A DNA stretch of 64,000 nt from Oleiphilus sp. (GCA_006212045.1 PZPK01000008.1:62001-126000); one strand, 5' to 3'; shown: positions 1-9,675, numbered from the stretch's first letter. Notes: a model not told the origin generated them from the letters alone. Translations and numbers: made by a program.

Positions 1-180
1 TTTCAAACCAATTCGATACATTGCCAGCTGAATGCCTGTATTACCCTGCGCTTTGCGCTAGTATGGGAACCATTAATCTCTTGGGATGACCACGCTGCCC
101 AAGGCTAGAAGATAATTCAAGTAATAAACGTAGCGCCTTGTAAAGCATAGCAAAACGCGCCTGAAAGTACATAACGCCAC

Positions 181-1266
181 ATGACGATTACGCAACAATC
201 CTCTGCCCATGCAGAAGCACAGCTCAAGCGCCTCATTCAACGCGAATCAGAGCGACTCGGGTTTCAGCAAATGGGCGTCGGCACGACCGACCTTGGCCCC
301 CATATCGCGCACTATCGGGACTGGCTCGAACAGGGCTTTCATGCGGACCTCGACTATATGCAACAGCATGGTGCCAAGCGTTGGATACCGGAACAGCTGA
401 TACCGGGCACATTGCGGGTGATTTCGCTGCGTATGAATTATGTTTCTGACGGCGCGCAACCGCTTAACATACTGGAGGATAGTCGCAAAGCCTACGTGTC
501 CCGTTATGCCCTGGGGCGCGACTACCACAAACTGATTCGATCCCGACTAAAGAAACTTATTGGCTTTATTCGTGAACAGGCGGGTCAATACAACCTGAGG
601 GCCTTCGTTGATAGCGCTCCGGTGCTTGAGCGTGCGCTCGCCCAGCGTTCGGGACTCGGCTGGTTCGGCAAGAACACCATGCTGATCAATCGCGAGGCGG
701 GCTCCTGGTTTTTTCTCGGGGAAATATACACAGACCTCGAACTACCCACCGACCCGCCCTACCAGCAGGAGCACTGCGGCCGCTGCACCACCTGCCTTGA
801 AGAATGTCCGACACAAGCCTTTGTCGGACCTTATCTGCTGGATACAGCGCGCTGCATTTCCTACCTGACCATCGAGCATAAAGGCAGCATTCCGCTTGAA
901 CTCAGGCCGCTCATCGGAAATCGCATTTTTGGGTGTGACGACTGCCAGTTAGTATGCCCCTGGACACGTTTCACGCAAAAAACCAGCGAAAACGATTTCT
1001 CACCAAGACACCAGCTGGATAACAGCACACTGATCGATTTATTCAATTGGGACGAGGAGACCTTTTTAACACGCACCGAAGGCTCACCAATCCGGCGCGC
1101 CGGCTACGAATGCTGGCAACGGAATATTGCTGTCGCAATGGGTAACGCCGACTACGATGCGGCAATCATCGAAGCACTCCGGAAAAAACTGGCATCTACC
1201 TCAGCCATGGTCAATGAACACATAACGTGGGCGCTCGACCAACTTCAGTCAAAATGTGAACATTGA
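181..1266 (+). CDS. queG: Epoxyqueuosine reductase QueG
   Basis: Catalyses the last step of queuosine synthesis, reducing epoxyqueuosine in tRNA to queuosine, with cobalamin and two 4Fe-4S clusters, in the cytosol. The 361-residue protein has the family's full layout: an N-terminal cobalamin-binding domain, the conserved FVDSAPVLERALA segment with the catalytic Asp near residue 144, GWFGKN after it, then two cysteine clusters, CGRCTTCLEECP near 199-210 and CDDCQLVCP near 251-259, and a short C-terminal repeat region. Starts at an ATG with only a weak ribosome-binding site. It is a single gene here, convergent with the gene at 1342. Identification is firm from the motifs. Confidence 0.96.
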   Translation: MTITQQSSAHAEAQLKRLIQRESERLGFQQMGVGTTDLGPHIAHYRDWLEQGFHADLDYMQQHGAKRWIPEQLIPGTLRVISLRMNYVSDGAQPLNILEDSRKAYVSRYALGRDYHKLIRSRLKKLIGFIREQAGQYNLRAFVDSAPVLERALAQRSGLGWFGKNTMLINREAGSWFFLGEIYTDLELPTDPPYQQEHCGRCTTCLEECPTQAFVGPYLLDTARCISYLTIEHKGSIPLELRPLIGNRIFGCDDCQLVCPWTRFTQKTSENDFSPRHQLDNSTLIDLFNWDEETFLTRTEGSPIRRAGYECWQRNIAVAMGNADYDAAIIEALRKKLASTSAMVNEHITWALDQLQSKCEH

Positions 1267-1291
1267 AGTACACCGAAAGGGCTGGATACTA

Positions 1292-1314
1292 ACCCGGATA
1301 CGAAAAGACCGGGT
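1292..1314. terminator. Possible bidirectional terminator hairpin
   Basis: A 6-bp perfect stem, ACCCGG and CCGGGT, with an 11-nt loop lies between the convergent queG and the gene at 1342. There is no clear T tract, so a terminator role is only suggested by position. Confidence 0.3.
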
Positions 1315-1341
1315 CCATCGCGTAATCTTCCTAACAAGCCT

Positions 1342-2043
1342 CTAAAGACGATGCTCCAACAAGTCGTTTAAACGCTCTGCAAGATCATCACCTCTTTCCG
1401 GCTCTCCGTGCCCTGGTATCAGCAAAGCCGGAGGACACTGTTCAAGGTGATCCATCGCCCAGGCCTTAAAAGCCCTGCGGTCAGTCAATATAAACCACTT
1501 GACGACCTGGCTCATTTTCAGGCCCGGCGCGGCCCCGAGCATTTTTTGCAACAATCTGGCCAGTGGCTGATTGGATAGGCGGGCATAATTCAAAAAGCTG
1601 TCACATGTGATCCACACACCTTTGCCACCCAGCTTGCAAAGCCAGACGTCACCGGCCCGATGCCCCGGCGGGAAGTAGAAGCGATAAGCATCAGGCAAAG
1701 CGGGTAGTGAGGACTCAAGCGCCGATATCCCATGGATACCGAGCTTACCCAATCTCCCAATGGCCTGCCTGCTCGCGAACAGACGTGCGTCGGGATAGGC
1801 TTCCAACCAGGACGCAACCCCCATGTAATGGTAATGATTCGGCATCACCAAATTAACGGATGCCGCTTTGTCTGCGAAGCGGGTCTTCCAATCCCTTAAC
1901 AAAGACGCACCCGGACTCAGTAGCGTCCAATTACCATCACCATCGTGCACAGCAACAGAATTTGAAACGAAATTGGGCACAACATACTGCCCCAGCATCA
2001 ACTCCGGAAAGCCTTCAATCTCACACCATGCATTCTTCTTCAA
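1342..2043 (-). CDS. Metallo-beta-lactamase-fold-like protein (DUF4336-like)
   Basis: A 233-residue protein that looks like the MBL-related DUF4336 type. Visible features are an HYH motif at residues 70-72 where true MBL hydrolases have HxHxDH, an H128 in GHRAGD, a CDSF Asp near 148, and GHG near 211-213 close to the C-terminus. The first metal site is therefore incomplete compared with classical MBL enzymes. No signal peptide is seen, so it is probably cytosolic. The best start is a TTG preceded by a GGAG-type site five to six bases upstream; no ATG fits better. Substrate unknown. It stands alone, convergent with queG. Confidence 0.6.
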   Translation of the reverse strand: MKKNAWCEIEGFPELMLGQYVVPNFVSNSVAVHDGDGNWTLLSPGASLLRDWKTRFADKAASVNLVMPNHYHYMGVASWLEAYPDARLFASRQAIGRLGKLGIHGISALESSLPALPDAYRFYFPPGHRAGDVWLCKLGGKGVWITCDSFLNYARLSNQPLARLLQKMLGAAPGLKMSQVVKWFILTDRRAFKAWAMDHLEQCPPALLIPGHGEPERGDDLAERLNDLLEHRL

Positions 2044-2155
2044 ACAACTCTCCGACTTGAGTTGATGCTAAGCGTTCCGACCTGCAATGCAAGCATACCG
2101 AAAATCGAAAGAGATCGCGCCAGCCAGGTCTTTTGACGCCTTCTTATCTGATACG

Positions 2156-3358
2156 CTAAAGAAAATCACCAACCCGAATCCTGTAACCTGCGGGGTCCAC
2201 GGCTTTTTCAATCCTGTCCTGCACTGAGGGCTTGGACAGGTCCAGTGTTTCGACCTTGATAAAGCTTCTGAACTTGGTGTGATAAATGACCTTAACCAGC
2301 GGAAGCCTTTGGTCAAAATCATTCGCTTCGACCACCACGGCCAGGCGCCCACTTTCCAGCAACACCAAGGAACCCACCGGATAGATACCAACACTGCGTA
2401 TGAAATGGCGCACCAGAGAAGGATCGAGATGATGCCCCCATTCCAGCAGTTTTTTCAGCGCCGCAGACGGCGGAATGCCTCGATGATAGACGCGGTCGGC
2501 AGTGATCGCATCATACACATCAACCACAGCCGCCATGCGACCGAACGGTGAAATCTGATGGCCACATAAGCCCAGAGGATAACCACTGCCGTCCATCTTT
2601 TCGTGGTGCTGAGCCGCCACCGTTACGGCCAATGCGGGCATGCCTTCGACGCCTTCCAGCAGTTCCTTACTGAAGCGGGCATGCTGCTTCATGACCTCAA
2701 ATTCCCTCTCATCCAGCCTTTCCGGCTTGTGCAACACTTCGTCCGGAATCATGATTTTCCCGATATCATGCAGCATGGCCCCAATCGCGACTTGCTGCAT
2801 GGCCTGCTTGTCGAGTTGAAGCGACTTACCAAACACCGTCATCAGCACGGCCAAATTGACCGAGTGCTCCATCAGGTAGCTGTCTTTCTCCCGAATACGT
2901 CCCAGACAAGTCAATGCGTTGTGATTACGCAGTACCGAATCGAGCATGCCATCTGCAACTTCTTCAAAAGCGTCCAGCCGTATTGGCTTTTTCTTTTTGA
3001 CATCGCCAATCAGGCCATGAATCAGATCAATCGCTTCGCTATGCACCTTGGCGGCGACGCTTAGTTCGTCATCCAAACTGATCTTGGGGCGCATGATAGG
3101 CGCCATTTCACCAGCCTCTCGCAGCATTTCCTCATTCTGCGCATCGACCTCGGATGCAGTCATCGCATCCTGGGTGTCACTACCCAGAGAGGTATCGATA
3201 TAAACCTGCGTAATCCCCAAATCTCGAATTTTTTCAATAACGGCTTCATTTCGAATGATGCCTTTCTTTTTCAAGTTGGAGTGCGGAATCCACTCTGCGT
3301 TGAGGTCCGAGACATACATACCTGGCTTTAGGCCTGCAATCGGAATCCGTTTGATCAT
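2156..3358 (-). CDS. HD-GYP domain cyclic-di-GMP phosphodiesterase
   Basis: Predicted to hydrolyse cyclic di-GMP. From the ATG at 3358 the protein is 400 residues. Residues 1-130 match the DUF3391 N-terminal domain (IPIAGLKPGMYV near the start) often found before HD-GYP domains. The HD-GYP part carries LHDIGK with H197 and D198, followed by HHEKMDGSGYP, that is, the HD pair and the full GYP signature. No membrane segment. The longer reading frame to 3541 runs into the upstream spacer; the ATG at 3358 has an AGGA site nine bases upstream and begins at the domain, so it is preferred. A PilZ gene lies 0.7 kb away. Confidence 0.92.
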   Translation of the reverse strand: MIKRIPIAGLKPGMYVSDLNAEWIPHSNLKKKGIIRNEAVIEKIRDLGITQVYIDTSLGSDTQDAMTASEVDAQNEEMLREAGEMAPIMRPKISLDDELSVAAKVHSEAIDLIHGLIGDVKKKKPIRLDAFEEVADGMLDSVLRNHNALTCLGRIREKDSYLMEHSVNLAVLMTVFGKSLQLDKQAMQQVAIGAMLHDIGKIMIPDEVLHKPERLDEREFEVMKQHARFSKELLEGVEGMPALAVTVAAQHHEKMDGSGYPLGLCGHQISPFGRMAAVVDVYDAITADRVYHRGIPPSAALKKLLEWGHHLDPSLVRHFIRSVGIYPVGSLVLLESGRLAVVVEANDFDQRLPLVKVIYHTKFRSFIKVETLDLSKPSVQDRIEKAVDPAGYRIRVGDFL

Positions 3359-3589
3359 AAAGTTACTATCCTGGCTCTCGAATGTGTGTCGGCAATAATT
3401 TGGGTGGCTTGCCCTTGAACCATTTCGCTCACTATGAACAAGTATATGCAGGATATCGGGCATTTGCTGCACGGATTTCGATTGCACACCAGATCCCCGG
3501 TATCCGCCCGCGAGTATTGTAGGAGATTGCGTTATCTGCAATGATCACAGACAAGGTACATCACCCAACAAACTCAAGGAAAACCTCCG

Positions 3590-4006
3590 ATGGAAATCAG
3601 CATCGACCCTCGACCCGATCAACTGCAATCAGCTCTGGCAAGCATTCCGCAGAATCAACCTGTGGTGATGTTGAATCTTCTGCAATTCAAAGCGCGCGCG
3701 GAGTACCGTCAAACTCAGTCCGGCGACAACACAGACCTTACAGGGCAACAGGCCTATGCGATCTATGCGGAACAGGCGCTGACATTTCTCAAAGAGGTGG
3801 GTGCAGAGGTGATATGGCACGGAAGCGCCCGCGCCTCGCTTATTGCGCCTGCCGGTGAAGACTGGGACCAGGTGCTATTGGTGAAGTATCCCGACATTAC
3901 ACGCTTTACTCAAATGATCATGAACCCGGATTATCAGGCCATTACCCGCCACCGATCTGCCGCTTTGGCTAATTCGAGATTAATTGCCACACAGGAACAG
4001 AATTGA
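3590..4006 (+). CDS. DUF1330-family protein
   Basis: A 138-residue cytosolic protein with the DUF1330 (dimeric alpha/beta-barrel-like) pattern: MLNLLQFK near residues 28-35, an AYAIYAEQ helix, then WDQVLLVKYPD and the terminal FTQMIMNPDYQAI segment. The biochemical role of the family is not established. The ATG has an AAGGA site nine bases upstream. It is divergent from the HD-GYP gene and convergent with the PilZ gene. Confidence 0.75.
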   Translation: MEISIDPRPDQLQSALASIPQNQPVVMLNLLQFKARAEYRQTQSGDNTDLTGQQAYAIYAEQALTFLKEVGAEVIWHGSARASLIAPAGEDWDQVLLVKYPDITRFTQMIMNPDYQAITRHRSAALANSRLIATQEQN

Positions 4007-4052
4007 CAGGCTGGCGATCAACTGTCGCGTCAGCGGTTTTTCAGAGACTTGC

Positions 4053-4580
4053 CTAGTGGTGTTCCGGAAAGGAACCTCCATGCCGTGCAATCCATTCACG
4101 CGAGGCCCGATTGCGCGTCACTCTTTTGCCGCATTCTGACTGCTTGCGCAGCCGGTAATCTTCAATGTGACATACCTGCTCGACCATCCGCACTCTGAAA
4201 GCGTCCTCGTGATCGAGAAACTTGACGCCCAATTCAAAGCCTTCATCTAAAGGCTTGCACCACTGAACAATGGCGTGGACCTGGAACACCGGTCGTGTCG
4301 GAATACTGATATTCACCACTGCCCCTTCATTAAAACGGTTTGGCGAATGAAACGACAGACCTCCTGCACTGACATTACTCAATTGGAGATTCAACTGCTT
4401 CTGGCTTTTTTTCGACGACACTTTGATTGGAACATGTGCCGGATGCCGGATAAATGCGCGCCCCCTCACCAGCATTTGAAACGCGTCACTGTCGTCCTGC
4501 TTTGGTGATATTGCACAGAGTTTTTGATGCGACGCCTTACTCTCTTCGGCATTACTTCCGGAAACCACTGTCAGCGACAT
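4053..4580 (-). CDS. PilZ domain protein
   Basis: Likely cyclic-di-GMP-binding effector of 175 residues. The PilZ region holds the N-terminal arginine motif RGRAFIRHPA, then LSNVSAGGLSF (the D/NxSxxG motif), then a beta-barrel ending in FELGVKFLD. The first arginine box is slightly atypical (RxxxR spacing as RAFIR). No membrane segment; no other domain is recognisable in the basic C-terminal 50 residues. The ATG at 4580 is preferred; the frame continues upstream to a GTG at 4643 that has no ribosome-binding site. An 18-bp palindrome lies just upstream. Confidence 0.82.
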   Translation of the reverse strand: MSLTVVSGSNAEESKASHQKLCAISPKQDDSDAFQMLVRGRAFIRHPAHVPIKVSSKKSQKQLNLQLSNVSAGGLSFHSPNRFNEGAVVNISIPTRPVFQVHAIVQWCKPLDEGFELGVKFLDHEDAFRVRMVEQVCHIEDYRLRKQSECGKRVTRNRASREWIARHGGSFPEHH

Positions 4581-4643
4581 ATTTATCCGCTCATTATCGT
4601 TGTATGTAGTATTCAATATGGGGCCAATACTCAGCTTTGTCAC

Positions 4644-4661
4644 ATCTGTTTTAAAACAGAT
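4644..4661. promoter_or_regulatory. 18-bp perfect palindrome upstream of the PilZ gene
   Basis: ATCTGTTTTAAAACAGAT reads the same on both strands and sits 64 bases before the preferred PilZ start. Its CTG-N8-CAG core resembles a LexA box but is two bases shorter than the gammaproteobacterial CTG-N10-CAG form. It may be an operator for another dimeric regulator, or a terminator-like element for the hybrid kinase gene that ends at 4732. Confidence 0.4.
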
Positions 4662-4731
4662 TGAGAATAAAACAACGTATTTTTATTCCTGTCTTCACAA
4701 GTGGAACTGACGACACGTCTCTACTGAACAA

Positions 4732-7700
4732 TTACGCCATCAAGCGATTTTCGGCATGCAGACGCGCCAGCGTTTCCCGCAACTGCTCAATGCTGACCGG
4801 CTTGGCAATGTAATCATCCATGCCGGACGCAAGACATTTCTCTTTATCTCCCTGCATGGCATTGGCAGTCATGGCAACTACGGCAATAGAAACATATCGG
4901 GCGCCCGCGTCGCCGTTTCGGATAGCTCGGGTCGCCTCATATCCATCCATTACGGGCATTTGGCAATCCATCAGCACCAAAGAGTATGGTGTATCGTCGG
5001 GCGCCATACGCAATGAATCCAGCGCTTCCTTGCCATCACCTGCAACATCCGCCCTCAAACCAAGTTGCTCCAGCATACCCTTTGTAACCAATTGATTGAC
5101 CTGATTATCTTCCACCAGCAATATCCGCAGGGTGCTCGGAATAGACTCCGGGCTCGTTATCGGCGTATCTGATCCGACAGAGCCATCGCCATGCAAGGTA
5201 TGCACTTGCGCAGTCTGCTTAGCCAATGCATTATTCAATGCGCGCTTCATATCCCGCACAGTTGCGGGCTTGGCGAAACTCGCCACATAGCCCTGTTTCT
5301 CCCAGTCTTTGGATTTACCGGCCATTGATATCGAGGTCATTAATATCTTCTTAACCCCCTCCATGGCCCGTTCACTTTTCATCCATTGCGCCAATTCCCT
5401 TGACTCTACTTCAGGCAATTTCATATCGATTAATGCCAAATCAAATACCGGTTGGTAGCCCTGTTTCACTCTTTGCTCGGAAATGGCAATCGCTTCGCTG
5501 GCATTTGCGGCATCAAACACTTTCATTCCCCAGTCCGCCAACTGCAGGCTCATCACTTCCCTGCGCGTAGCGCTCGCCTCGACCAAAAGCACATTCTTGT
5601 ACTCCAGGTCCGGCATCACCTTTTCCAAGGGCACAATCGCGCCCCGATCCAACTCCAGACTAAATGAAAACCGGCTCCCTCGCCCCTCTTCACTATCGAC
5701 AACAACCTGCCCGTGCATCTGCTCGCACAATTTGCGAACGATCACTAGCCCTAGCCCTGTTCCGCCATACTTGCGAGTGGTAGAGGCATCCACCTGCGTA
5801 AATTCACTGAATAAGGAGTCAAGCTTTTCTTGCGGAATACCGATTCCTTCATCAATGACCTGTCCCTCTAGTCGCAGCGGTTTTACCCTGCCCTCTACCA
5901 AACGGGCCCGTACGAGGACTTCACCTTCATCAGTAAACTTGATCGCATTATTGATCAGGTTGCTAAAGATCTGCCGAATACGGCCGGGATCCGCCTTCAC
6001 CGTCGCTGGCCGCACTTCGCGCAGATCAATGACCAAATCGATATTTTTGTTTTCAGCCTGCACCGCCATCTCTTGCGCCAGATCTCCCAACATGGCCTGC
6101 AAGTCAAAATCAATTGACTCAAACTCAAGCTTTCCGGCCTCAACCATGGAAAAATCCAGAATGTCATTGATCAGCCCCAAAAGGGATTCAGCACTGCTTT
6201 TGGCAAGACTGGCCCGATGTTTCTGTGCTTCCGTCAAAGGCGTATCGAGCAAAAGATTGAGCATACCGAGAACGCCGTTCATCGGTGTACGGATCTCGTG
6301 GCTCATTACCGCCAGAAACTCACTTTTGGCCCGGGCAGCCTGTTCCGCATTTTCTTTTGCCAAATGCAAACTGTTCTGCGCCTGATATTGCGTCGTCACA
6401 TCTCGATCACTGAATATCCGAAACACCTTGCCTGAAGATTCGAACGGCTGGGTGTAGCGTTCGATATAGCGTCCGTCTTTGAGCTCCAGTATTTTTTTAA
6501 ACGTACCGGTATTATTTTCTTTCAGTTGCGCAGACACCTCTCTGAATCGGTCCGGAAATTTGAGTTGCCCTGTTATCTGCTCGCTGATCGTCGACTCGTC
6601 TCCCTTTTGAACGACGCTGTCCGATAACGCCCACATTTCCTGAAAGCACCGATTGGAAAGTGCACTGACGCCTTCGCTATCGGAAATTAATATCCCGTTA
6701 TCGCTGGCTTCGAGCATTGCGCCCAGCAGGTCGGCTGTTTTCTGTTTCTCTGACAAAGATACACGGAACATCTCAAGAGCCTGAGCCATCACGCCCAACT
6801 CATCGCCACCCCGAGTATCAAACGCGACATCAAAATCTCCGTCCGCCAAATCCCGTGTGGACTCACTTAAGCGCTCCAGCCGACGCGTCACCTGCGGCAG
6901 CAAATAGACAAAAACAAGTAGTAATGATCCTACTACCAGAGCGACGAGGGTGTTTACCAGATAGCCAAGACTGGTGCTGGTTTTCTGGTCAAAAGCGGCA
7001 ATATCGCTACTCGCCTGTTCACTGGCTCTGACGACCATCGCATCCAGATGGCGCTCCAGTTCATACCCCCGCACTTTGGTATAGTGGATGGCCTGAGCAG
7101 TGCGATCGTTCAGTTTCTGTAGCGCTTTCAGCGAAGCAAACAAGCCCTCCGGCGAACTGGTCTGCATCAACAACAGGTCTGCCTTGCTCGCAATGTAAGC
7201 TTTCAGTTCGGGGTCTGGCAGGTCCTGGCTGTGACGCACCAACTGCCGCAGTGCCTGTTTGAATTCAACCAGAATTGACTGCGTGCTCTGGGGCTCGAGC
7301 ACTTCGGAAGAGATTGCGACAAAGTACACCAGCTCTGATACCGCTTCCTTGAGAACAGAGTATGTATTCTGCAAGGCAAGACTGCCACCCGCTGCGGTAA
7401 TACGATGCCGGTCGAGTTCGCGGCGCAAACCTTCCAGAGCATCGCTGGATAATTGCCGGCCATAAAATAATGTGGCCAGTAGTTCCGGCCGATCCTGATT
7501 GGACAGGCTTTCCAGAAATGCCTTCTTCCTGAAAATGCGATTGAGTGAGTCTTCAACCTGAACCAGGCTGTCCTGACCCAGAATACGCTCACGCAGCTCT
7601 CTCAACAAAGCTTTTATGTCATGCTCGCGGTCCTCCAACTTCTGTGCCTTTGTCATTGGCACAATGCTGGCCTCAAGCGCATATCGTTGTTCGAGGACCT

Positions 7701-7908
7701 GTAGATAACTGACGATTTCATAAGAAAGGCTCTGCGCCAGCCTCAGCACCGGGAATGTTTTTTCGGTCAGTTTTGTTTGGGCTTTGCGTGTCGAGTCCAG
7801 CGTACCCCAGGCGACCAGCGCAGAAACCACCGACAAAAAAATCAATGCGGCGATTCCTGCCAACAGTTTGGTGGAAATACGCACGCCAAAACCAGGTTTA
7901 CTCGTCAT
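4732..7908 (-). CDS. Hybrid sensor histidine kinase, TorS-like layout
   Basis: A 1058-residue inner-membrane sensor. Order: TM1 near 15-35, a long helical periplasmic region to about 310, TM2 near 315-337, HAMP, one PAS domain near 393-510, HisKA with phospho-acceptor H537 in MSHEIRTPMNG, HATPase with the GTGLGL box, then two receivers with phospho-Asp D828 (IDMKLPE) and D981 (MDCQMP). The first receiver has a weakened acidic pair (VEAS), the second is complete (VEDN). No HPt domain is present, so a separate HPt protein is expected. The gene is divergent from a periplasmic binding protein gene 135 bases away, as sensor and binding-protein pairs often are. Confidence 0.9.
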   Translation of the reverse strand: MTSKPGFGVRISTKLLAGIAALIFLSVVSALVAWGTLDSTRKAQTKLTEKTFPVLRLAQSLSYEIVSYLQVLEQRYALEASIVPMTKAQKLEDREHDIKALLRELRERILGQDSLVQVEDSLNRIFRKKAFLESLSNQDRPELLATLFYGRQLSSDALEGLRRELDRHRITAAGGSLALQNTYSVLKEAVSELVYFVAISSEVLEPQSTQSILVEFKQALRQLVRHSQDLPDPELKAYIASKADLLLMQTSSPEGLFASLKALQKLNDRTAQAIHYTKVRGYELERHLDAMVVRASEQASSDIAAFDQKTSTSLGYLVNTLVALVVGSLLLVFVYLLPQVTRRLERLSESTRDLADGDFDVAFDTRGGDELGVMAQALEMFRVSLSEKQKTADLLGAMLEASDNGILISDSEGVSALSNRCFQEMWALSDSVVQKGDESTISEQITGQLKFPDRFREVSAQLKENNTGTFKKILELKDGRYIERYTQPFESSGKVFRIFSDRDVTTQYQAQNSLHLAKENAEQAARAKSEFLAVMSHEIRTPMNGVLGMLNLLLDTPLTEAQKHRASLAKSSAESLLGLINDILDFSMVEAGKLEFESIDFDLQAMLGDLAQEMAVQAENKNIDLVIDLREVRPATVKADPGRIRQIFSNLINNAIKFTDEGEVLVRARLVEGRVKPLRLEGQVIDEGIGIPQEKLDSLFSEFTQVDASTTRKYGGTGLGLVIVRKLCEQMHGQVVVDSEEGRGSRFSFSLELDRGAIVPLEKVMPDLEYKNVLLVEASATRREVMSLQLADWGMKVFDAANASEAIAISEQRVKQGYQPVFDLALIDMKLPEVESRELAQWMKSERAMEGVKKILMTSISMAGKSKDWEKQGYVASFAKPATVRDMKRALNNALAKQTAQVHTLHGDGSVGSDTPITSPESIPSTLRILLVEDNQVNQLVTKGMLEQLGLRADVAGDGKEALDSLRMAPDDTPYSLVLMDCQMPVMDGYEATRAIRNGDAGARYVSIAVVAMTANAMQGDKEKCLASGMDDYIAKPVSIEQLRETLARLHAENRLMA

Positions 7909-8043
7909 GAAACATCTTCTGCCCTAAACAGGAAATCACCCGATTTCTTTACAAGCACCGGGCCTTCAGCTATATCCAGTCTAGGTCAAATTAGCGTGAA
8001 TGAGAAACAGACACTCAGGATTAATAGGAGGGTGATACCAAAC

Positions 8044-9492
8044 ATGCACTTATGCGTGCTTTCAGATAAATCGTTCAAAGGTATTGCCAGCTGTCTGGCC
8101 CTCGTTGCTTCCATAGTGCCAAGTCTGCTATTCGTGCTTCCGGCCCATGCACAAAGCAGTGAAGACAAACTCGTGGAAATCATTAAAAAGCTCAAAGGAG
8201 ACAGACGTATCTCCTTGACTGTTCTGTACCCGGAGGGCTCACTGCCAAATGTCGAAGTGGTCGCCGAGCGCTTCACGAACCTGACCCAAATTCCTGTTAA
8301 TACGCAACCTGCCTCCGTAGACGATATCAACACGAAGCTAACGATCGACGCCATGCGCGGTAAAACGAGCTTCGATGTTGCCTTACCTGCAACCTTTGGC
8401 ATTCCGGATCTCGTTAAATCCGGCGTTCTGTATGACGTAAGTGCGCTTGCCCGAAAATATGAAGCAGAAGTTGCCTATCGACCCTCCCTGTATGAAACAG
8501 GGAATACGTATAAAGGCAAACAGTATGGCTATCAGACTGACGGCGACACCTACCTGATGTTTTTCAACCAGAACTGGCTGAATAGCGCGGAAGAACAGGC
8601 CAGCTATCAGGCGCAGTTCGGTCAGCCCTTACAGGTCCCCCGAAGCTGGCAAGAGCTCGACCGGCAGATGGCATTTTTCCATCGGCCCGAAAATGGTCAG
8701 TACGGCGGCATGCTATTCCGGACACCGACTTACATGGTGTGGGAATGGTGGCTCAGATCCCACGAAAAAGGGCTCGTCCCCTTTGACGAAAAAATGCGGG
8801 CACTTGTCAATAAGCCCGAAGCCGTTGCAGCCCTCAAGGAAATGATCGACGCCAGCGATGCATTGCATCCCAGCGTTAGCTCAAACGGATTGGTTGAAAA
8901 CTGGGAGCAATATGCCAAGGCCAGCAGCTATGCCAATATTGGGTGGGGGGGCACCCAGAAATATCTACAACATCCGGACACCCCGTCTAAAGGTACGTTT
9001 ATAAGCGCTCCTACACCAGGCTTCAGCTATTTCAACTGGGGCTGGAGCTATGTTGTTTCCAACTTCAGTAATGAAAAAGAGCTGGCCTATCTATTCACCC
9101 TGTTCGCAACCTTGCCCACAGCTTCAACGCTTGCAGTCAAGGCCAACGGATTCTTTGACCCCTTTCGCGAAGAGCACTATCAGGACCCCGACATTATCAA
9201 ACGTTACTCAAAGGCGTTTCTGGCAATACATCGGGAAACCATGGAAAACCCGGTTCCTGATCTTTACATCGAGGGGCGCGACCAATATATCAGTGTCCTC
9301 CAGGATGCTCTCGTGTCCGCTATGCAAGGCTATGTCAGTCCGCAAGAGGCACTGGATTACGCCGCCAGACAATGGGATATGCTGACTGAAAGTCTGGGGC
9401 GTGAAGAGCAGATTAAACAATGGCGCTTTTTACGTGCCCAATACCCCGGTCTGCCGGTGATAAAAAAAGGGGGCACAAACAAAAGCCAATAA
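8044..9492 (+). CDS. Periplasmic extracellular solute-binding protein
   Basis: A 482-residue family-1 type binding protein. It has a signal peptide ending in LPAHA-Q near residue 33, a typical N-lobe opening (RISLTVLYPEGSLPNVEVV) and the conserved tryptophan-rich segments YMVWEWW and YFNWGWSY. The ATG at 8044 is chosen because AGGAGGG lies eleven bases before it and the signal peptide begins there; the frame is open for a further 267 bases upstream into the kinase gene. No ABC permease or ATPase genes accompany it. Given the divergent hybrid kinase, it may present a ligand to that sensor rather than feed a transporter; this is inference. Confidence 0.82.
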   Translation: MHLCVLSDKSFKGIASCLALVASIVPSLLFVLPAHAQSSEDKLVEIIKKLKGDRRISLTVLYPEGSLPNVEVVAERFTNLTQIPVNTQPASVDDINTKLTIDAMRGKTSFDVALPATFGIPDLVKSGVLYDVSALARKYEAEVAYRPSLYETGNTYKGKQYGYQTDGDTYLMFFNQNWLNSAEEQASYQAQFGQPLQVPRSWQELDRQMAFFHRPENGQYGGMLFRTPTYMVWEWWLRSHEKGLVPFDEKMRALVNKPEAVAALKEMIDASDALHPSVSSNGLVENWEQYAKASSYANIGWGGTQKYLQHPDTPSKGTFISAPTPGFSYFNWGWSYVVSNFSNEKELAYLFTLFATLPTASTLAVKANGFFDPFREEHYQDPDIIKRYSKAFLAIHRETMENPVPDLYIEGRDQYISVLQDALVSAMQGYVSPQEALDYAARQWDMLTESLGREEQIKQWRFLRAQYPGLPVIKKGGTNKSQ

Positions 9493-9639
9493 TCATCGCA
9501 GCAGTTTAGCTCCGGATGCCTTTGATACAAATTCGGGTTTAAAGACGCATGCCGGGGAACGCACTAACAATCTTTAGGGTTACTCAGCGCCCAACTCTCG
9601 GGCAATTGACCATAATTGCTTGATTGGAACAGGCTTCAG

Positions 9640-9675
9640 CAACACCTATATCAAATATTTTTGATATAGGTGTTG
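9640..9675. promoter_or_regulatory. Operator-like inverted repeat upstream of the sahR-like gene (site 1)
   Basis: A perfect 16-bp inverted repeat with a 4-nt loop; its 20-bp core at 9648-9667 is ATATCAAATATTTTTGATAT. It lies 120 bases before the ATG of the ArsR-methyltransferase gene and likely binds that regulator. A second matching site follows 30 bases later. Confidence 0.65.

Noticed and set aside
1-180. Truncated gene at the left edge
   Set aside because: No open frame with coding features on either strand; treated as the queG upstream region.
4644-4661. LexA (SOS) box
   Set aside because: Spacing is CTG-N8-CAG instead of CTG-N10-CAG.
5483-6385. 300-residue open frame on the plus strand
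   Set aside because: Antisense to the kinase core of the hybrid kinase; low-complexity translation with no family features.
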